Of a DNA stretch of 64,000 bases, positions 28,220-37,797 are shown one piece after another. The notes beneath the pieces are model-generated. The model did no database searches. It saw only the letters and a list, made by a program, of their open reading frames with translations, and was not told the origin of the DNA. The stretch's first letter is position 1; each line of letters begins with the position of its first letter. The DNA comes from Dictyobacter kobayashii. Its GTDB lineage: Bacteria > Chloroflexota > Ktedonobacteria > Ktedonobacterales > Ktedonobacteraceae. The position numbers and the translations under genes are program-made. Location of the stretch: assembly GCF_003967555.1 (NCBI RefSeq), contig NZ_BIFS01000001.1, forward strand, positions 5,518,001 to 5,582,000. The letters are read 5' to 3'.

Positions 28220-29099
28220 ATGAACATTGCTGTTTTTGCAGATTTGCATGGGCGGTTGCTGCTCGCCTTTCAGCTCTGCGCGCGCTGGCAGAGAGAGACC
28301 GGAGAACACATCGACCTGATCTTACAGGCGGGCGACCTGGGGCGTTCCCTGACGAGAGGAGGCTGGACAAAGCTACGCGCAAGTATGCTGATCGGGATGC
28401 GACGGAGCTTGGCTTCCTGACGCATTTCAGCCTTTATGATCCTGCTGTGGCCGCGCGGCTGGCCGAAACGAGTTGTCCGATGATCTCTGTGCGCGGCAAC
28501 CACGAGGACCATGCCTGGCTCGATGAATTGGAGCGGCAGAGCCAGCAGGCTATCTTTCCGATCGACGCTTATAAACGTGTCTATAATTTGAAAACAGGCC
28601 AGCCCTGGACTTTCCAGCAAGGGGCGAGCAGATTACGATACTGGGCATTGGGCGCATCGCAGCACATGAGGGCGAGACGGAGCGGCAGCAGGGTAAGTAT
28701 ATTCAGGACTACGAAGCAAGGCGCCTTTCTCAACTTGAGCAAGCGCCCTTAGATATCTTGCTTACCCACGACGCACGGCCAGACTTTGTGTTGTTGGAGC
28801 GCGGGGTGAAGAGCAAGAGCAGTACCGGGATGGAGCAGATCGAAGATGCCCTGGAAAAGCTGCGGCCCGCCTACCATTTCTTCGGTCACTATGGAGGTCC
28901 GCCGCAGGTGCGTACCGATCCCAATGGTGTAACGCTTTCGGTCAAGCTGGCGGACCTGCACTGGGAACGTGGTACATTTGTGCTTGAAAAGGGATCGATG
29001 GGCCTCTTGCGCTGGCAGAATCAGGAGCAGCATTCCTTCACGGTGCTTGATGATCCCTGGCTGAAGGAATACAACATCCATACATGGCCCCACCTCTAA
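28220..29099 (+). CDS. Calcineurin-like metallophosphoesterase (two frame breaks)
   Basis: The start MNIAVFADLHGRLLLAFQLC carries the DxH motif, followed by ILQAGDLG (GDxx), ISVRGNHEDHAW (GNHE), LLTHDARP and FFGHYGGP, the ordered metal-ligand motifs of this superfamily. The frame breaks at CTGGGGCG (near 28340) and AAGGGGCG (near 28622); each is repaired by one extra G, and the gene then has 293 residues. Members cleave phosphoesters with a dinuclear metal centre; the substrate is unknown. No strong Shine-Dalgarno is visible beyond GGGGAAGGA about 10 bases upstream. Confidence 0.78.
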
Positions 29100-29153
29100 A
29101 TACCGGTGCCCCTGCAATTGAGTAGTGGCTGGAATATGTCACTCTGCTTAATG

Positions 29154-29804
29154 TCAGAGAGCTAACGGTTGCAGCAATTGATCGATCAAGAGGGTGGTGA
29201 GCCAGGTTTGGTAGCGTGTGGTGGGCCAGCGCTGTTCCACTACCAGCATACGGTACATATCATAGCTGGTCAGGGACCACAGGATATCGATGGCTTCTTC
29301 CGGCGTTAAGTTCTCACGCAGCACACTGAGCTTGTGCAGATCCATAATCAGATAGGTCTGGCGTCCCCGGCGCCGGATCTCGATCTGCCGCGCCAGCTCC
29401 GCCAGTTCGGTCGCCACCACGCCAGCGGTACGCAAGAGCTCAAACTCCATGGTCAGGGACTCGTAGACCTGACTGGAAATCTGCACCACCAGCTCGATGC
29501 GCTGTACCGGTTCCTCACTGGCGCGCAGCTGGCTGAGTAACTGCTGCACAGGGGCATCAAAGGCATCCGGGTGGATCAACTCTGCGATAATCTCCCGCTT
29601 CGAGCCAATCACCGCCGAAATCGTCTTTGGCGAGACCGCTGCCGCCTCCGCGATAGCTTCGATAGTCATCTTCGCATAGCCATGGCTGGCGAGCAGTTGC
29701 CGGGCCGCCACCAGTATACGCTTATGAGTCTCCTCAGCCTGGCGCTGGCGCATCGGTGAGTGGTAAGGGCGCTTTTCTTCTTTTGGGCGCGTTGTTTCCT
29801 TCAT
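29154..29804 (-). CDS. TetR-family regulator
   Basis: The 216-residue protein starts MKETTRPKEEKRPYHSPMRQRQAEETHKRILVAARQLLASHGYAKMTIEAIAEAAAVSPKTISAVIGSKREIIAELI, a TetR helix-turn-helix with an extended basic N terminus. The C-terminal domain resembles the TetR_C_33-like ligand domains. No clear ribosome site distinguishes between the ATG at 29804 and a TTG further upstream. It stands alone between converging neighbours, so its targets are not evident. Confidence 0.82.
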   Translation of the reverse strand: MKETTRPKEEKRPYHSPMRQRQAEETHKRILVAARQLLASHGYAKMTIEAIAEAAAVSPKTISAVIGSKREIIAELIHPDAFDAPVQQLLSQLRASEEPVQRIELVVQISSQVYESLTMEFELLRTAGVVATELAELARQIEIRRRGRQTYLIMDLHKLSVLRENLTPEEAIDILWSLTSYDMYRMLVVEQRWPTTRYQTWLTTLLIDQLLQPLAL

Positions 29805-29903
29805 AAATGAAGTATAAACTCTGCTATATTTGTGTGTCAATTGAATAGTAATATGCCCGACGAAATGGTTAAGAATAGGCTGCTAGAAATAGGAGATCAT
29901 AGA

Positions 29904-29939
29904 CTACGCCCTATTTCCACTAAGAGGAATGGGACGTAG
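29904..29939 (-). terminator. Imperfect hairpin after the WD40 gene
   Basis: CTACGCCCTATTTCC pairs with GGAATGGGACGTAG with a bulge and two mismatches, just beyond the end of the sigma factor-WD40 operon. Confidence 0.45.
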
Positions 29940-29963
29940 CCTGTGGTGCTTACTGCATTATGA

Positions 29964-31845
29964 TTATCTGGCTGGTACCCATACCTGGGCGGTAGCCGGG
30001 CCCGATTCGCCTCCACTTGAAGATGCGATCATTTTTCCATCGGGCGACCAGGCCAGCGAGGTGACTCCATTGCCGCCATTCGTCACATGTCCCTTGTATT
30101 CAAACACCTTCTTTCCGGTGCTCACATCCCATTCTGTGAGTGGACCCGCTGCTATGGCGAACATTTTTCCATCAGGCGACCAGGCCAGCGCCGTAGCTGC
30201 TGTCGCTCCAAATCTGGTGTCTTGATACTGGATACGCGAGAGGATAGTGCCGGTCACGCTATCCCACACCTGCAGGGTGCCATATTTATCATCTGTAGAG
30301 GCGATTTTTGTGCCGTCAGGCGACCAGGTGAAGGCTCCGCCGCTATTCTGGCTTACGAGCGCCTTGCTGGCGATATTGTATACCTGGATCTTATTATTGG
30401 TGGTAATGGCGATCTCTTTGCCATCAGGCGACCATTGTACATTATAAATGTAGCCTGCATATGTATAGCCAGCAGGATTGCTCGGGATCGTGAAGACTAC
30501 CTGTCTGGTCTGCCGATTCCAGACCTGTATGCTGAACCCGTAGGCCGGCCCATTCACGGCGGAGGCAACGAGAGTGCTATCAGGCGACCAGGCCGAAGCA
30601 TAGATGCGATCATTGTCAGATGGCGTTTGTCCGGCTTGTGTCTGTGGGGTAAAGGTTCCGAGCGTTTTTCCGCTGGCCGCATCCCATAGTTGTGCTTTTG
30701 AGCCTGAGCCCACGATAAAGAGGCCATCAGGTGACCAGGCTATAGCGGTCATATCATCATTTATCTGTTTGGGATAGGTGATAATGTTTTTGCCGGTGGT
30801 GGCATCCCAGGACCTGACGGTGTTGTCCGTTGCTACCAATCTCTTGCCATCGGGCGACCAGGAGACGGCATAGACATCGCGGTAGGAGCTATGGTACGTG
30901 TACAATGTTGTCCCCACTGGCGCGCTGGCGGGTGTGGCTGTGGGAGAAGGGACCGCTTTCGGTGTTGGGTTCGCTACCGGATGGTGGCTGGCCGTTGTTC
31001 CTGGCAGTAGCCGCAGTTGCAGTACGACGATCCATGCCACTATGAGCGCTATTACTGTCGCCAGCGTAAGCCCGGTGGCAAGCCAGCGTTGTCGGGGTCG
31101 TTGCACTCTCTCTGGGAACCCATATCCCGGCCCCGGTGAAGTTTCATTTTTCATAGATCTTTTTTGCATAGTAGATGCTCCTGCTGATTTTTGTGGTCCA
31201 TTTCTGGCAGGCCAGAGATGGGTTAAGATAGTTTTTAGAGCATAAAATCGCTGATAAGATTTAAGAGAAGAAACTTGTTGCGCGGAAGTACCTTCCTGGG
31301 GTACCGCTTGCGCAACTGGCGTCAGTGTGCCCTCAGCCCGGGCTTGCTGTAGCACTGCCTGGGCCGCATCACGTACCATAGTATCCGGATCATAAAGAGC
31401 TGTTTTCACCAATGCCAGGGACGCCGGTGAGGCCTGGATTGCCAGGGCCATGATAGCTTTTTCGCGGACCTGCCACTCGGGTCTTGTAGTGCTTGTGCGA
31501 AGAGCTGTAGTGGAACCCGGGTTCTTAGCTGGCCCAGCGCACATAAATGGCGGCGGCCCGCACAGAGACATGTTCATCACGCAACGCCAGTGCGAGTGGC
31601 TCTAACAAGGCGGGCTCACCTAGCTTCCCCAGCGCCTGTACCGTAGCTGTCCGCACATCCCATTGAGGATGGTGTAGGTCTTGATGGGTTGGTCTGCGTT
31701 GTTCTTCCTGTTCCAATTCCAGACGAGCAAGTATATTAGGTAGCAGGGAAGGTGGCACCGTGGCATCCTCAGACCAGATGTGGCGACGCCGACTATCTGC
31801 CTCTGCGCCACGCCTATCAGGATGATGATTATTCATTGAATCCAT
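29964..31845 (-). CDS. HEAT repeat-transmembrane-WD40 propeller protein (frame breaks), sigma-factor partner
   Basis: Reconstructed as about 627 residues. The N-terminal part has HEAT-like repeats (WDVRTATVQALGKLGEPALLEPLALALRDEHVSVRAAAIY and WQVREKAIMALAIQASPASLALVKTALYDPDTMVRDAAQAVL). One transmembrane helix follows (LATGLTLATVIALIVAWIVVLQL), then a Pro/Thr linker and exactly seven WSPDG-type WD40 blades, enough for one propeller outside the membrane. Two breaks near 31510-31545 are consistent with single-base losses. It starts 3 bases after the ECF sigma stop. The topology (cytosolic helical repeats, one TM, external propeller) suits a membrane-bound regulator of that sigma factor; this is inference. 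Confidence 0.75.
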
Positions 31846-31848
31846 GCC

Positions 31849-32427
31849 CTATCTTCCCTTCTGTTTGCTAACGAGCGCCTTGCGTAGCAGCTGTACGCCC
31901 CGGTGTAAGTTCGATTTGACCGTTCCCATGGGTTGCTGAAGCAGCTCAGCTATTTCACAATAGCTGAGTTCCGCGAAATAATAGAGGTTGACTGCCTCGC
32001 GGTACTGAAGTGGCAAGGTCATGAGCAGCGCTGCCAGCTCGCGTAACGCTTCTTTATCCTCCAGGATGAAATCGGGTTGGTAGGATGCGCCAACTTCAAT
32101 CTGTATATGCTCCTTATCTTCACCTGTATCGAGGGCAATAAGCTGGAGCTTATTATTGCGCAGGCGCTTATAGAAAATGTTCAGCGCGATTTTGTAGAGC
32201 CAGGGTTCGAGCGCCAACGCCTGGATACGCTGTTCAGGGTAATCTGCCATGGCATAGTACGCCTGAATAAATGCCTCCTGGGCAATATCCTCGGCATCGT
32301 GCGGATTCCCGGTCTGGCGTAATGCGAAGGCGTAGATCTGTGGCTGATAGCGAATGATGAGCAGCCTGAAATTGCTCTTTAAATCAGTGGCTAGCAGCCG
32401 TGCCAAAGCAGTATCCTGTTGATACAT
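31849..32427 (-). CDS. ECF RNA polymerase sigma factor
   Basis: The 192-residue protein has sigma region 2 (FRLLIIRYQPQIYAFALRQTGNPHDAEDIAQEAFIQAY, about residues 20-57) and region 4 (LMTLPLQYREAVNLYYFAELSYCEIAELLQQPMGTVKSNLHRGVQLLRKAL, about 137-187). It redirects RNA polymerase to a small regulon. The gene directly downstream encodes a HEAT-TM-WD40 protein rather than a zinc anti-sigma factor, an arrangement seen in Chloroflexota. The 230-base upstream gap with the diverging phosphoesterase holds no gene. Confidence 0.87.
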   Translation of the reverse strand: MYQQDTALARLLATDLKSNFRLLIIRYQPQIYAFALRQTGNPHDAEDIAQEAFIQAYYAMADYPEQRIQALALEPWLYKIALNIFYKRLRNNKLQLIALDTGEDKEHIQIEVGASYQPDFILEDKEALRELAALLMTLPLQYREAVNLYYFAELSYCEIAELLQQPMGTVKSNLHRGVQLLRKALVSKQKGR

Positions 32428-32658
32428 AACAGTCCTTTTACGCTTTCACTTGTGATCTGGTTCCTGTTCTTTGTAATCCAGAATACCCTTGAAATGTTGC
32501 AAATTCATACTATAATTTTCATGATACTGCAATCGCGTTGCTTGTAGGTGGGAATGCGGGAGCGAGGGGGAACACCGGATTTGAGTCAGAGCCGGATAAA
32601 GTTTGCATTTAAGCGTAATATAACATTTTAAGTATCATCATCAAGAAGGGAAAAGTCT

Positions 32659-33396
32659 ATGCGCCTTGCTCTCATTTCTGATATCCATGGGAACAATGTG
32701 GCTCTAGAGGCTGTTTTGACAGCCATCTCAACCCAGAATATCACCCGGGTGATTTGTCTTGGTGATGTTGCCTCGACAGGACCTCAACCCTGTGAGGTGA
32801 TCAAACGACTGCGAGAGATTGGTTGTCCTATCGTGATGGGGAACATGGATGCCTGGCTCTTACAGCCTGAGCCGAAGGAGCAGCCCGATCTGCGCCGCCA
32901 ACGATGGCAGGAGATGGATCTGTGGTGTGCAGCTCAACTCTCATCCACTGATCGCGCGTATTTGCGCTCGTTTCAGCAAAGCCTCACGTATCCTCTGGCC
33001 GACGAAAAAGTGCTCTTTTGCTATCATGGATCTCCTCGTTCGTACAAAGAGCGTATCCTGCCCACGACACCAGAGGAAGAACTGGAGCAGGCATTTGCAG
33101 GAACCCGGGGAGATCTCATGGTTGGCGGCCATACGCACGTCCAGATGTTTCGCCGTTTCAGAGATATTCTGGTCCTCAATCCGGGGAGTGTCGGGTTAGC
33201 AATGGATCGCGTTTCACCTATAAGTGACATTCGTCAGCCAGCCTTCGCGGAATATGCCATTATCGAGTGCAACAGGACATCCTTGCAAGTGGAGTTGCAT
33301 CGTGTCGCCTTTGACCTCCAGGAGTTCCTTCGCGTGATGAATAGCTCTGGGATGCCTCATGCCGCCTGGTGGGCAGGCTACTGGGGCGAAGCATAA
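32659..33396 (+). CDS. Metallophosphoesterase (YfcE/MPP superfamily)
   Basis: This intact 245-residue protein has MRLALISDIHGNNVALEAVL (DxH), VICLGDVASTGP (GD), PIVMGNMDAWL (GNxD, the YfcE/predicted-phosphodiesterase variant), FCYHGSPRS (H), and MVGGHTHVQMFRRF with LNPGSVGL. These bind two metal ions for phosphodiester hydrolysis in the cytosol. It starts behind AGAAGGG with an 8-base spacer and stands divergent from the sigma factor. Confidence 0.85.
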   Translation: MRLALISDIHGNNVALEAVLTAISTQNITRVICLGDVASTGPQPCEVIKRLREIGCPIVMGNMDAWLLQPEPKEQPDLRRQRWQEMDLWCAAQLSSTDRAYLRSFQQSLTYPLADEKVLFCYHGSPRSYKERILPTTPEEELEQAFAGTRGDLMVGGHTHVQMFRRFRDILVLNPGSVGLAMDRVSPISDIRQPAFAEYAIIECNRTSLQVELHRVAFDLQEFLRVMNSSGMPHAAWWAGYWGEA

Positions 33397-33416
33397 TAGC
33401 TTTGGTTTACGGCTGC

Positions 33417-34269
33417 CTACATAGCGCTGATGGCTACATCTTGATCCATCAACTGCTGTAGCTTTTCCATCGTATCCGTTCCGGGTAGTGGTGTATAGAT
33501 CATGATCTTGAGTTCGGGCATAGCGGGCACCTGTAAGGTTGTATGCTCAAACATCAGGCATCCCACCAGAGGATGCTGTATGTCTTTTCTTCCATCGGCT
33601 CTGCCGCGTACATCATGGCGGGCCACCATGCGCGAAACTCAGGGCTTACATGCTGCAAATCAGCTATCAAGCGTTTAAACCATTCTTCATCGGCATAACG
33701 CGCACTATCAGCACGGAATTCCGCGAGCACTTTCTGCGCGACCTGCTCCCACGGTGGGCTGTATAGATGATGACTCATCGGATCAGCAAACATACGCCAG
33801 ACCGCATTATAGTCATATGGGGGCACCGGCCTTGACAGCAAAAAGACATGCTTGGCAGTGGTGTTCCAGGCGAGAAAATTCCAATGACGACCAACGACGA
33901 AGGCCGGGACAGGATCGAGCGCGTCAAGCACACGGCGTAACGCCGGGCTTACCTGTTCAGTCGATGTGGGTGTATCGATGGGGGGTGCTGTTCAGCAAGC
34001 AAGAAAAGATGTTGCCGTTCGTCGGGCGTGAGTTGTAGCGCATCAGCAATGTTCTGTAGCACCTCGCTTGAAGGGTGAATATCGCGTCCCTGCTCCAACA
34101 GGGTATACCAGGAGACGCCCACATTCGCTAGCTGCGCCACCTCTTCGCGCCGCAATCCTGGGGTGCGCCGCCTCCCACCACCTATCAACCCAACCTGTTC
34201 AAGCGAGAGGCGCATACGTCGAGTGCGTAGAAAATCTCCAAGCTCGTGTCTGCGTTGTTCGTCGCTCAT
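33417..34269 (-). CDS. XRE-family regulator with MmyB-like ligand domain (two frame breaks)
   Basis: The N terminus RRHELGDFLRTRRMRLSLEQVG.....RRTPGLRREEVAQLANVGVSWYTLLEQGRDIHPSSEVLQNIADALQLTPDERQHLFLLA is the typical HTH_31/XRE domain of this family. It continues as VSPALRRVLDALDPVPAFVVGRHWNFLAWN and later HPLVGCLMFEHTTLQVPAMPELKIMIYTPLPGT, the MmyB-type PAS-like domain that binds fatty acids in related proteins. One more C in the C6 run near 33985 and one more G near 33628 restore 284 residues. The aldo/keto reductase divergent from it is a plausible target. Confidence 0.82.
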
Positions 34270-34410
34270 AGTCCTCTTTGCTCCTTATCCTGCCAGTCTC
34301 AATCATACGATAAAGAGACTCTGGTTATATGATTGCTGCGATGTCATACTCCTAAGTGTATCACAGATCGTGATTGTTGTAGTCTCAATGAAAGAAAGAG
34401 AAAGTTATCT

Positions 34411-35306
34411 ATGATATCGCATTCAGCGAACGAACAGAGTAATCTGCCAGCCACACTTGCAGGAACATTCACCATGGCCGAGGATCTGACGGTCACGCGC
34501 ATGGGGTATGGCGCGATGCAGCTGGCTGGCCCCCATGTATTTGGTCCACCGGCCGACCGCGCTGCCGCCGTGGCCGTACTGCGCGAGGCGATAGCGTTGG
34601 GTATCACGCACATCGACACCAGCGACTTCTACGGCCCACACGTCACCAACCAGATTATCAAGGAAGCCCTGCACCCCTACCCGGACGATCTGCACATCGT
34701 CACCAAGATTGGATCGTTGCGAGACGCCGAGGGTAATTGGCCCCCGCGCTCGCTCCCGAGCAGCTGCGCCAGGCTGTGTACGACAATCTTGAGCACCTCG
34801 GCCTCGACGCGCTCGATGTCGTGAATCTGCGTGTCGGTGGGTTTGATAGCCCCACTCCTGGCTCGATCGCCGAACCGTTCACGGTGCTCGCGCAGCTGCA
34901 GCAGGAGGGATTGATCAAGCATCTCGGGATCAGCACCGTGACCGCCGAGCAGGTCGCCGAGGCACAGTCTATCGCGCCGATCGTGTGTGTGCAGAACTTC
35001 TACAACCTCGCCCACCGCGTCGACGACGACCTGATCGACTCGCTTGCGGCACAGAACATAGCCTACGTGCCCTACTTCCCGCTCGGTGGTTTCTCCCCAC
35101 TGCAGTCCGATAAGCTGGAAGTAGTCGCCACGCGTCTCGGCGCCACACCGATGGCCGTCGCGCTGGCATGGCTGTTACAGCGCTCCCCGAACATCCTGCT
35201 TATCCCAGGCACCTCATCCGTTGCGCACCTGCGCGAGAACATCGCCGGTGCCGCGCTGACCCTTTCCGAGGAAGATCTGTCTGAGCTGAACAGTATTGCC
35301 GCGTAA
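34411..35306 (+). CDS. Aldo/keto reductase (one frame break)
   Basis: The protein has the AKR TIM-barrel blocks: VTRMGYGAMQLAG near the start, ITHIDTSDFYGPHVTNQIIKEAL (catalytic Asp and Tyr), LHIVTKIG (catalytic Lys), then in the next frame APEQLRQAVYDNLEHLGLDALDVVNLR, LIKHLGISTVTAEQ, VCVQNFYNLAHR and the NADPH-site ending NILLIPGTSSVAHLRENIAGA. One additional C in the C5 run at 34741-34745 joins the frames into 298 residues. It reduces carbonyls with NADPH. AAAGAGAAAG precedes the ATG. A hairpin follows. Confidence 0.85.
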
Positions 35307-35339
35307 GCATCCTGCGCTAACCGTGATCTGCGCTGCAGC

Positions 35340-35365
35340 CGCTAAACCCGTGATCAGGTTTAGCG
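35340..35365. terminator. Hairpin between converging genes
   Basis: CGCTAAACC pairs with GGTTTAGCG across an 8-base loop between the aldo/keto reductase and the VOC gene; CCTCTT follows. Confidence 0.6.
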
Positions 35366-35382
35366 CCTGGCGAGCGTTCCTC

Positions 35383-35778
35383 TTAGCGCTGGGGGCTGGC
35401 ATAGAACTCCCAGGCAATGCCATCGGGATCGTAGAAGCTGATATAGCGAGCATGCGTCATCTCATCTTCTTCGATCCCATGGTTGGGCACGCCGGCCTGC
35501 GTCAGGTATTCAAGTAACGTCGCTAGCTCCTGCTGATCTGGAACCGCCAGCGCAAGATGATCCAAGCCAACACGGTAGGGAGAAAAACGGTCCCCTTGCT
35601 CTGTGTTGGGGTCATCTCCTACCAGTGCGATGACCAGGCCATGTACATTGAGAAGGACACGGCCTGGGACTTCCAGCAGGGGCGTAAAATGTAGGGTATC
35701 CACATAAAAAGCCCGGGCGCGAGCCAGATTGCTTACACGAAGAGCTAAATGCCCTAGAGCATAGGATGCAGTATTCAT
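35383..35778 (-). CDS. VOC-family protein
   Basis: This 131-residue protein starts MNTASYALGHLALRVSNLARARAFYVDTLHF and has the second module DHLALAVPDQQELATLLEYLTQAGVPN with the end YISFYDPDGIAWEFYAS. His10, His in LDHLALAV and Glu in WEFY are the usual metal-ligand positions, so a metal-dependent ring-cleavage or lyase reaction is possible. An AGAAAGGCAACC site precedes the ATG. It is distinct from the VOC protein at 24150. Confidence 0.8.
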   Translation of the reverse strand: MNTASYALGHLALRVSNLARARAFYVDTLHFTPLLEVPGRVLLNVHGLVIALVGDDPNTEQGDRFSPYRVGLDHLALAVPDQQELATLLEYLTQAGVPNHGIEEDEMTHARYISFYDPDGIAWEFYASPQR

Positions 35779-35965
35779 ATGGTTGCCTTTCTCTGCTAAT
35801 GCAGTATCTTGCCTGGACCAGAGCCTATATATAGGCTTGCTCTAACAAATTCAAAGCATGTCATATTGGCTTTAACTGTTAGTAAGTGATCACAAACAAA
35901 GGTGGATAAAAAAGAAAAATCGCTCAGACGACATATAGTGCTATCCCCTGAATTGCAGGATAGCA

Positions 35966-35979
35966 TGTAAGTACTTACA
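35966..35979. promoter_or_regulatory. TGTAAGTACTTACA palindrome (downstream TetR-type site)
   Basis: This perfect 14-bp dyad lies between the end of the TetR gene at 36004 and the VOC gene. It shares GTAxGTACTTAC with the site at 36567-36578 in front of tetR. A small hairpin (GCTATCC...GGATAGC, about 35939-35964) next to it may terminate the TetR transcript. Confidence 0.5.
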
Positions 35980-36003
35980 AACTTTCAAGGCTAAAAAAGT
36001 AGC

Positions 36004-36558
36004 TTATCCTCCTTCTTGTAGCGATGTAGCCGGCCCCTGAGCCAGACTGGCTAGATCGGTGATACCCATGGCCAGGGTAATCATTGAGAGCATATTGTAG
36101 GCAAAGAAGGTCTGTACATCTGCCCGGTCTTCAACCTTGTGTGCTACATAGCTGTACATGTCAGTAAAACGTTCGCGTACGACGCGCTGGATGTCTTCAT
36201 CGTGGCAGGCCGCGTAAGCCTGTAGTAACAGCAACAGTTTATCCTGTGACACAGGAGCATGTCTTATGGCCACCTGAATAGCCTCTAATGGTTGATCAGG
36301 GTGGTTCTCCAACACGGAGCGATAGACAGACATCACCTGGCCGTGGACCCTCTCAACTACCGCCAGGAACAGCTCTTTCTTTGTTCCAAACAGGCGAAAG
36401 ATATAGGTCTCGGAAATGCCAGCATGTTCTGCAATTGTCAGTGTGGAGGCACCATGCAGGCCATAAGCTGCGAACACAGGTAGCGCGGCCTCCAGTATGT
36501 GCTCACGGCGTTGTTCAGCAGAAAGTCGTGGGCCGGGAAGCGAACGTTTTCTCGTCAT
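36004..36558 (-). CDS. TetR-family regulator
   Basis: The 184-residue protein has the HTH block RREHILEAALPVFAAYGLHGASTLTIAEHAGISETYIFRLFGTKKELFLAVV (about residues 17-68) and a short ligand domain. Its start codon lies 8 bases from a GTATGTACTTAC dyad, so autoregulation is likely. It is 15 bases downstream of a SnoaL-like gene on the same strand, and the two may form one operon. Confidence 0.85.
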   Translation of the reverse strand: MTRKRSLPGPRLSAEQRREHILEAALPVFAAYGLHGASTLTIAEHAGISETYIFRLFGTKKELFLAVVERVHGQVMSVYRSVLENHPDQPLEAIQVAIRHAPVSQDKLLLLLQAYAACHDEDIQRVVRERFTDMYSYVAHKVEDRADVQTFFAYNMLSMITLAMGITDLASLAQGPATSLQEGG

Positions 36559-36566
36559 TCTATTAG

Positions 36567-36578
36567 TATGTACTTACA
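36567..36578 (-). promoter_or_regulatory. TetR-type operator upstream of tetR
   Basis: GTATGTACTTAC differs by one base from a perfect GTAAGTACTTAC dyad and sits between the SnoaL-like stop and the TetR start. The same dyad is perfect at 35966-35979. Confidence 0.45.
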
Positions 36579-37020
36579 AATACGAATTGTCAATCCGTGC
36601 TGCCTGCGTTTTCAGGGTTGGGGAGCCTGAATGGCGATGAATCATCTTCCACTGTTGTCCTTCGTAGCGGTAGATGTTGGTTGCCATGGCCTTCATTCGA
36701 TGAAGCTGATCCTTGTCCCTGATCTGGATATGTTCCGCCATAAAGGCGCAGGCCATGTCCTGGCTTCTCTGTAGCATGATCAATTCAGCCTGCACCGAAA
36801 TGCTCCCTGGTTCAGTACTATTGAGCTGTGCTGCGCGCTGCCAGTAAACGACAAGGCTGGTGTGCCCTTTGTGCGCGTTGCCCTGTGGATCGCAATAGGT
36901 CACATCATCCTGCTCGGACCAGAGCGCAAGCATCGGGACAGCATTGCCGTGCATTACCTGCTGCACCGCCTGATAGAACGATTGCGAAATAGCCTCAGCG
37001 TCCTCATATGTGCCGGTCAT
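36574..37020 (-). CDS. SnoaL-like/ketosteroid-isomerase-fold protein
   Basis: The 148-residue protein MTGTYEDAEAISQSFYQAVQQVMHGNAVPMLALWSEQDDVTYCDPQGNAHKGHTSLVVYWQRA has the DUF4440/SnoaL_3 pattern, with DVTYCDPQG in the usual active-site strand and WKMIHRHSGSP at the end. Members include isomerases, cyclases and stress proteins; no substrate can be given. It is directly upstream of the TetR gene. The region 37021-37219 contains no supported gene. Confidence 0.75.
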   Translation of the reverse strand: MTGTYEDAEAISQSFYQAVQQVMHGNAVPMLALWSEQDDVTYCDPQGNAHKGHTSLVVYWQRAAQLNSTEPGSISVQAELIMLQRSQDMACAFMAEHIQIRDKDQLHRMKAMATNIYRYEGQQWKMIHRHSGSPTLKTQAARIDNSYL

Positions 37021-37219
37021 TGAATACTCCTATCTGCCAGCTTAATGATATCTATCGTGTTATATGATTATAAAAAAACAAAAAGTGATAGACAGGTAAT
37101 AATTATACCACCTTATTTGACTCCTCAAATTTGGGCAGGTGGAATAGATAAATCTGGTGTGACCATCCATCAAGAAACCCCTGGGGCTTGCTCCCCAATA
37201 CGTTTATTCAGCATCAAAA

Positions 37220-37710
37220 AACAAGATCTGTACGTGTGGGGCTTGCCCCAATGCCGTTGAGATACGAAGAATTTGAGCTCAGAAACATGGGATTGGAGCC
37301 TGCCCCCTTTTACCCTCCCGTACGAAAAAGCGACAAGAAAGGAGATGTGTATAGGTTCGGGCCTGTAGGTGCGAGGCTTGCCCTCGCTTGCCGCCCCGGT
37401 AGGGCGGCCCGGTCTCCTCGCCGCTCGGTCCCTCGTCATCGGCACCTCGACCCACGCGGTGCCCAAACACGAACCATGCGTTTGGGCACCGCGTGAAGGA
37501 AGGGCAAATACCACGGGGTGCTTGAGTGCTGGGAGACCGGGCCGCCCTACCGGGCGGCAAGCGAGGGCAAGCCTCGCACCTACAGGCCCGAACCTATACA
37601 CATCGCTTTTCTTGTTGCCTGGTTGCTCAAAGAAAGGGAGGGAGCTTGTTGTCCGATAGCAATCCCCATGTTTGAGCTTTTCTTATCTCAATGGTATTGG
37701 GGCTTGCCAC
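37220..37710. repeat. Nested ~470-bp inverted-repeat element, copy B
   Basis: It has the same concentric plan as copy A: outer GTACGTGTGGGGCTTGCCCC (37229) against GGGGCTTGCC (37699), CAATGCCGTTGAGAT against ATCTCAATGGTATTGG, AGGTTCGGGCC against GGCCCGAACCT, and the central ACGCGGTGCCCAAAC/GTTTGGGCACCGCGTG. One arm differs: TGTAGGTGCGAGGCTTGCCC and its mate GGGCAAGCCTCGCACCTACA replace the CTCAGCGCCC block of copy A, so modules are exchangeable. No gene is present. Confidence 0.8.
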
Positions 37711-37743
37711 CGCTTTTGATTCATATGTTCTAAAAATTAGAAT

Positions 37744-37797
37744 AAACACGAATTGTATAGATTCGGGACTTATCCCGAATCTATACAATTCGTGTTT
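37744..37797. repeat. Perfect 54-bp hairpin (25-bp arms, 4-base loop)
   Basis: The left arm begins AAACACGAATTGTATAGATT and the right arm ends AATCTATACAATTCGTGTTT, with CTTA as the loop and no mismatch. The left flank AATAAACACGA resembles REP-unit flanks, and TTTGTTGTTTTTTTCG follows. It could end transcription or be a mobile palindrome. The stretch 37800-38107 has no gene. Confidence 0.7.
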
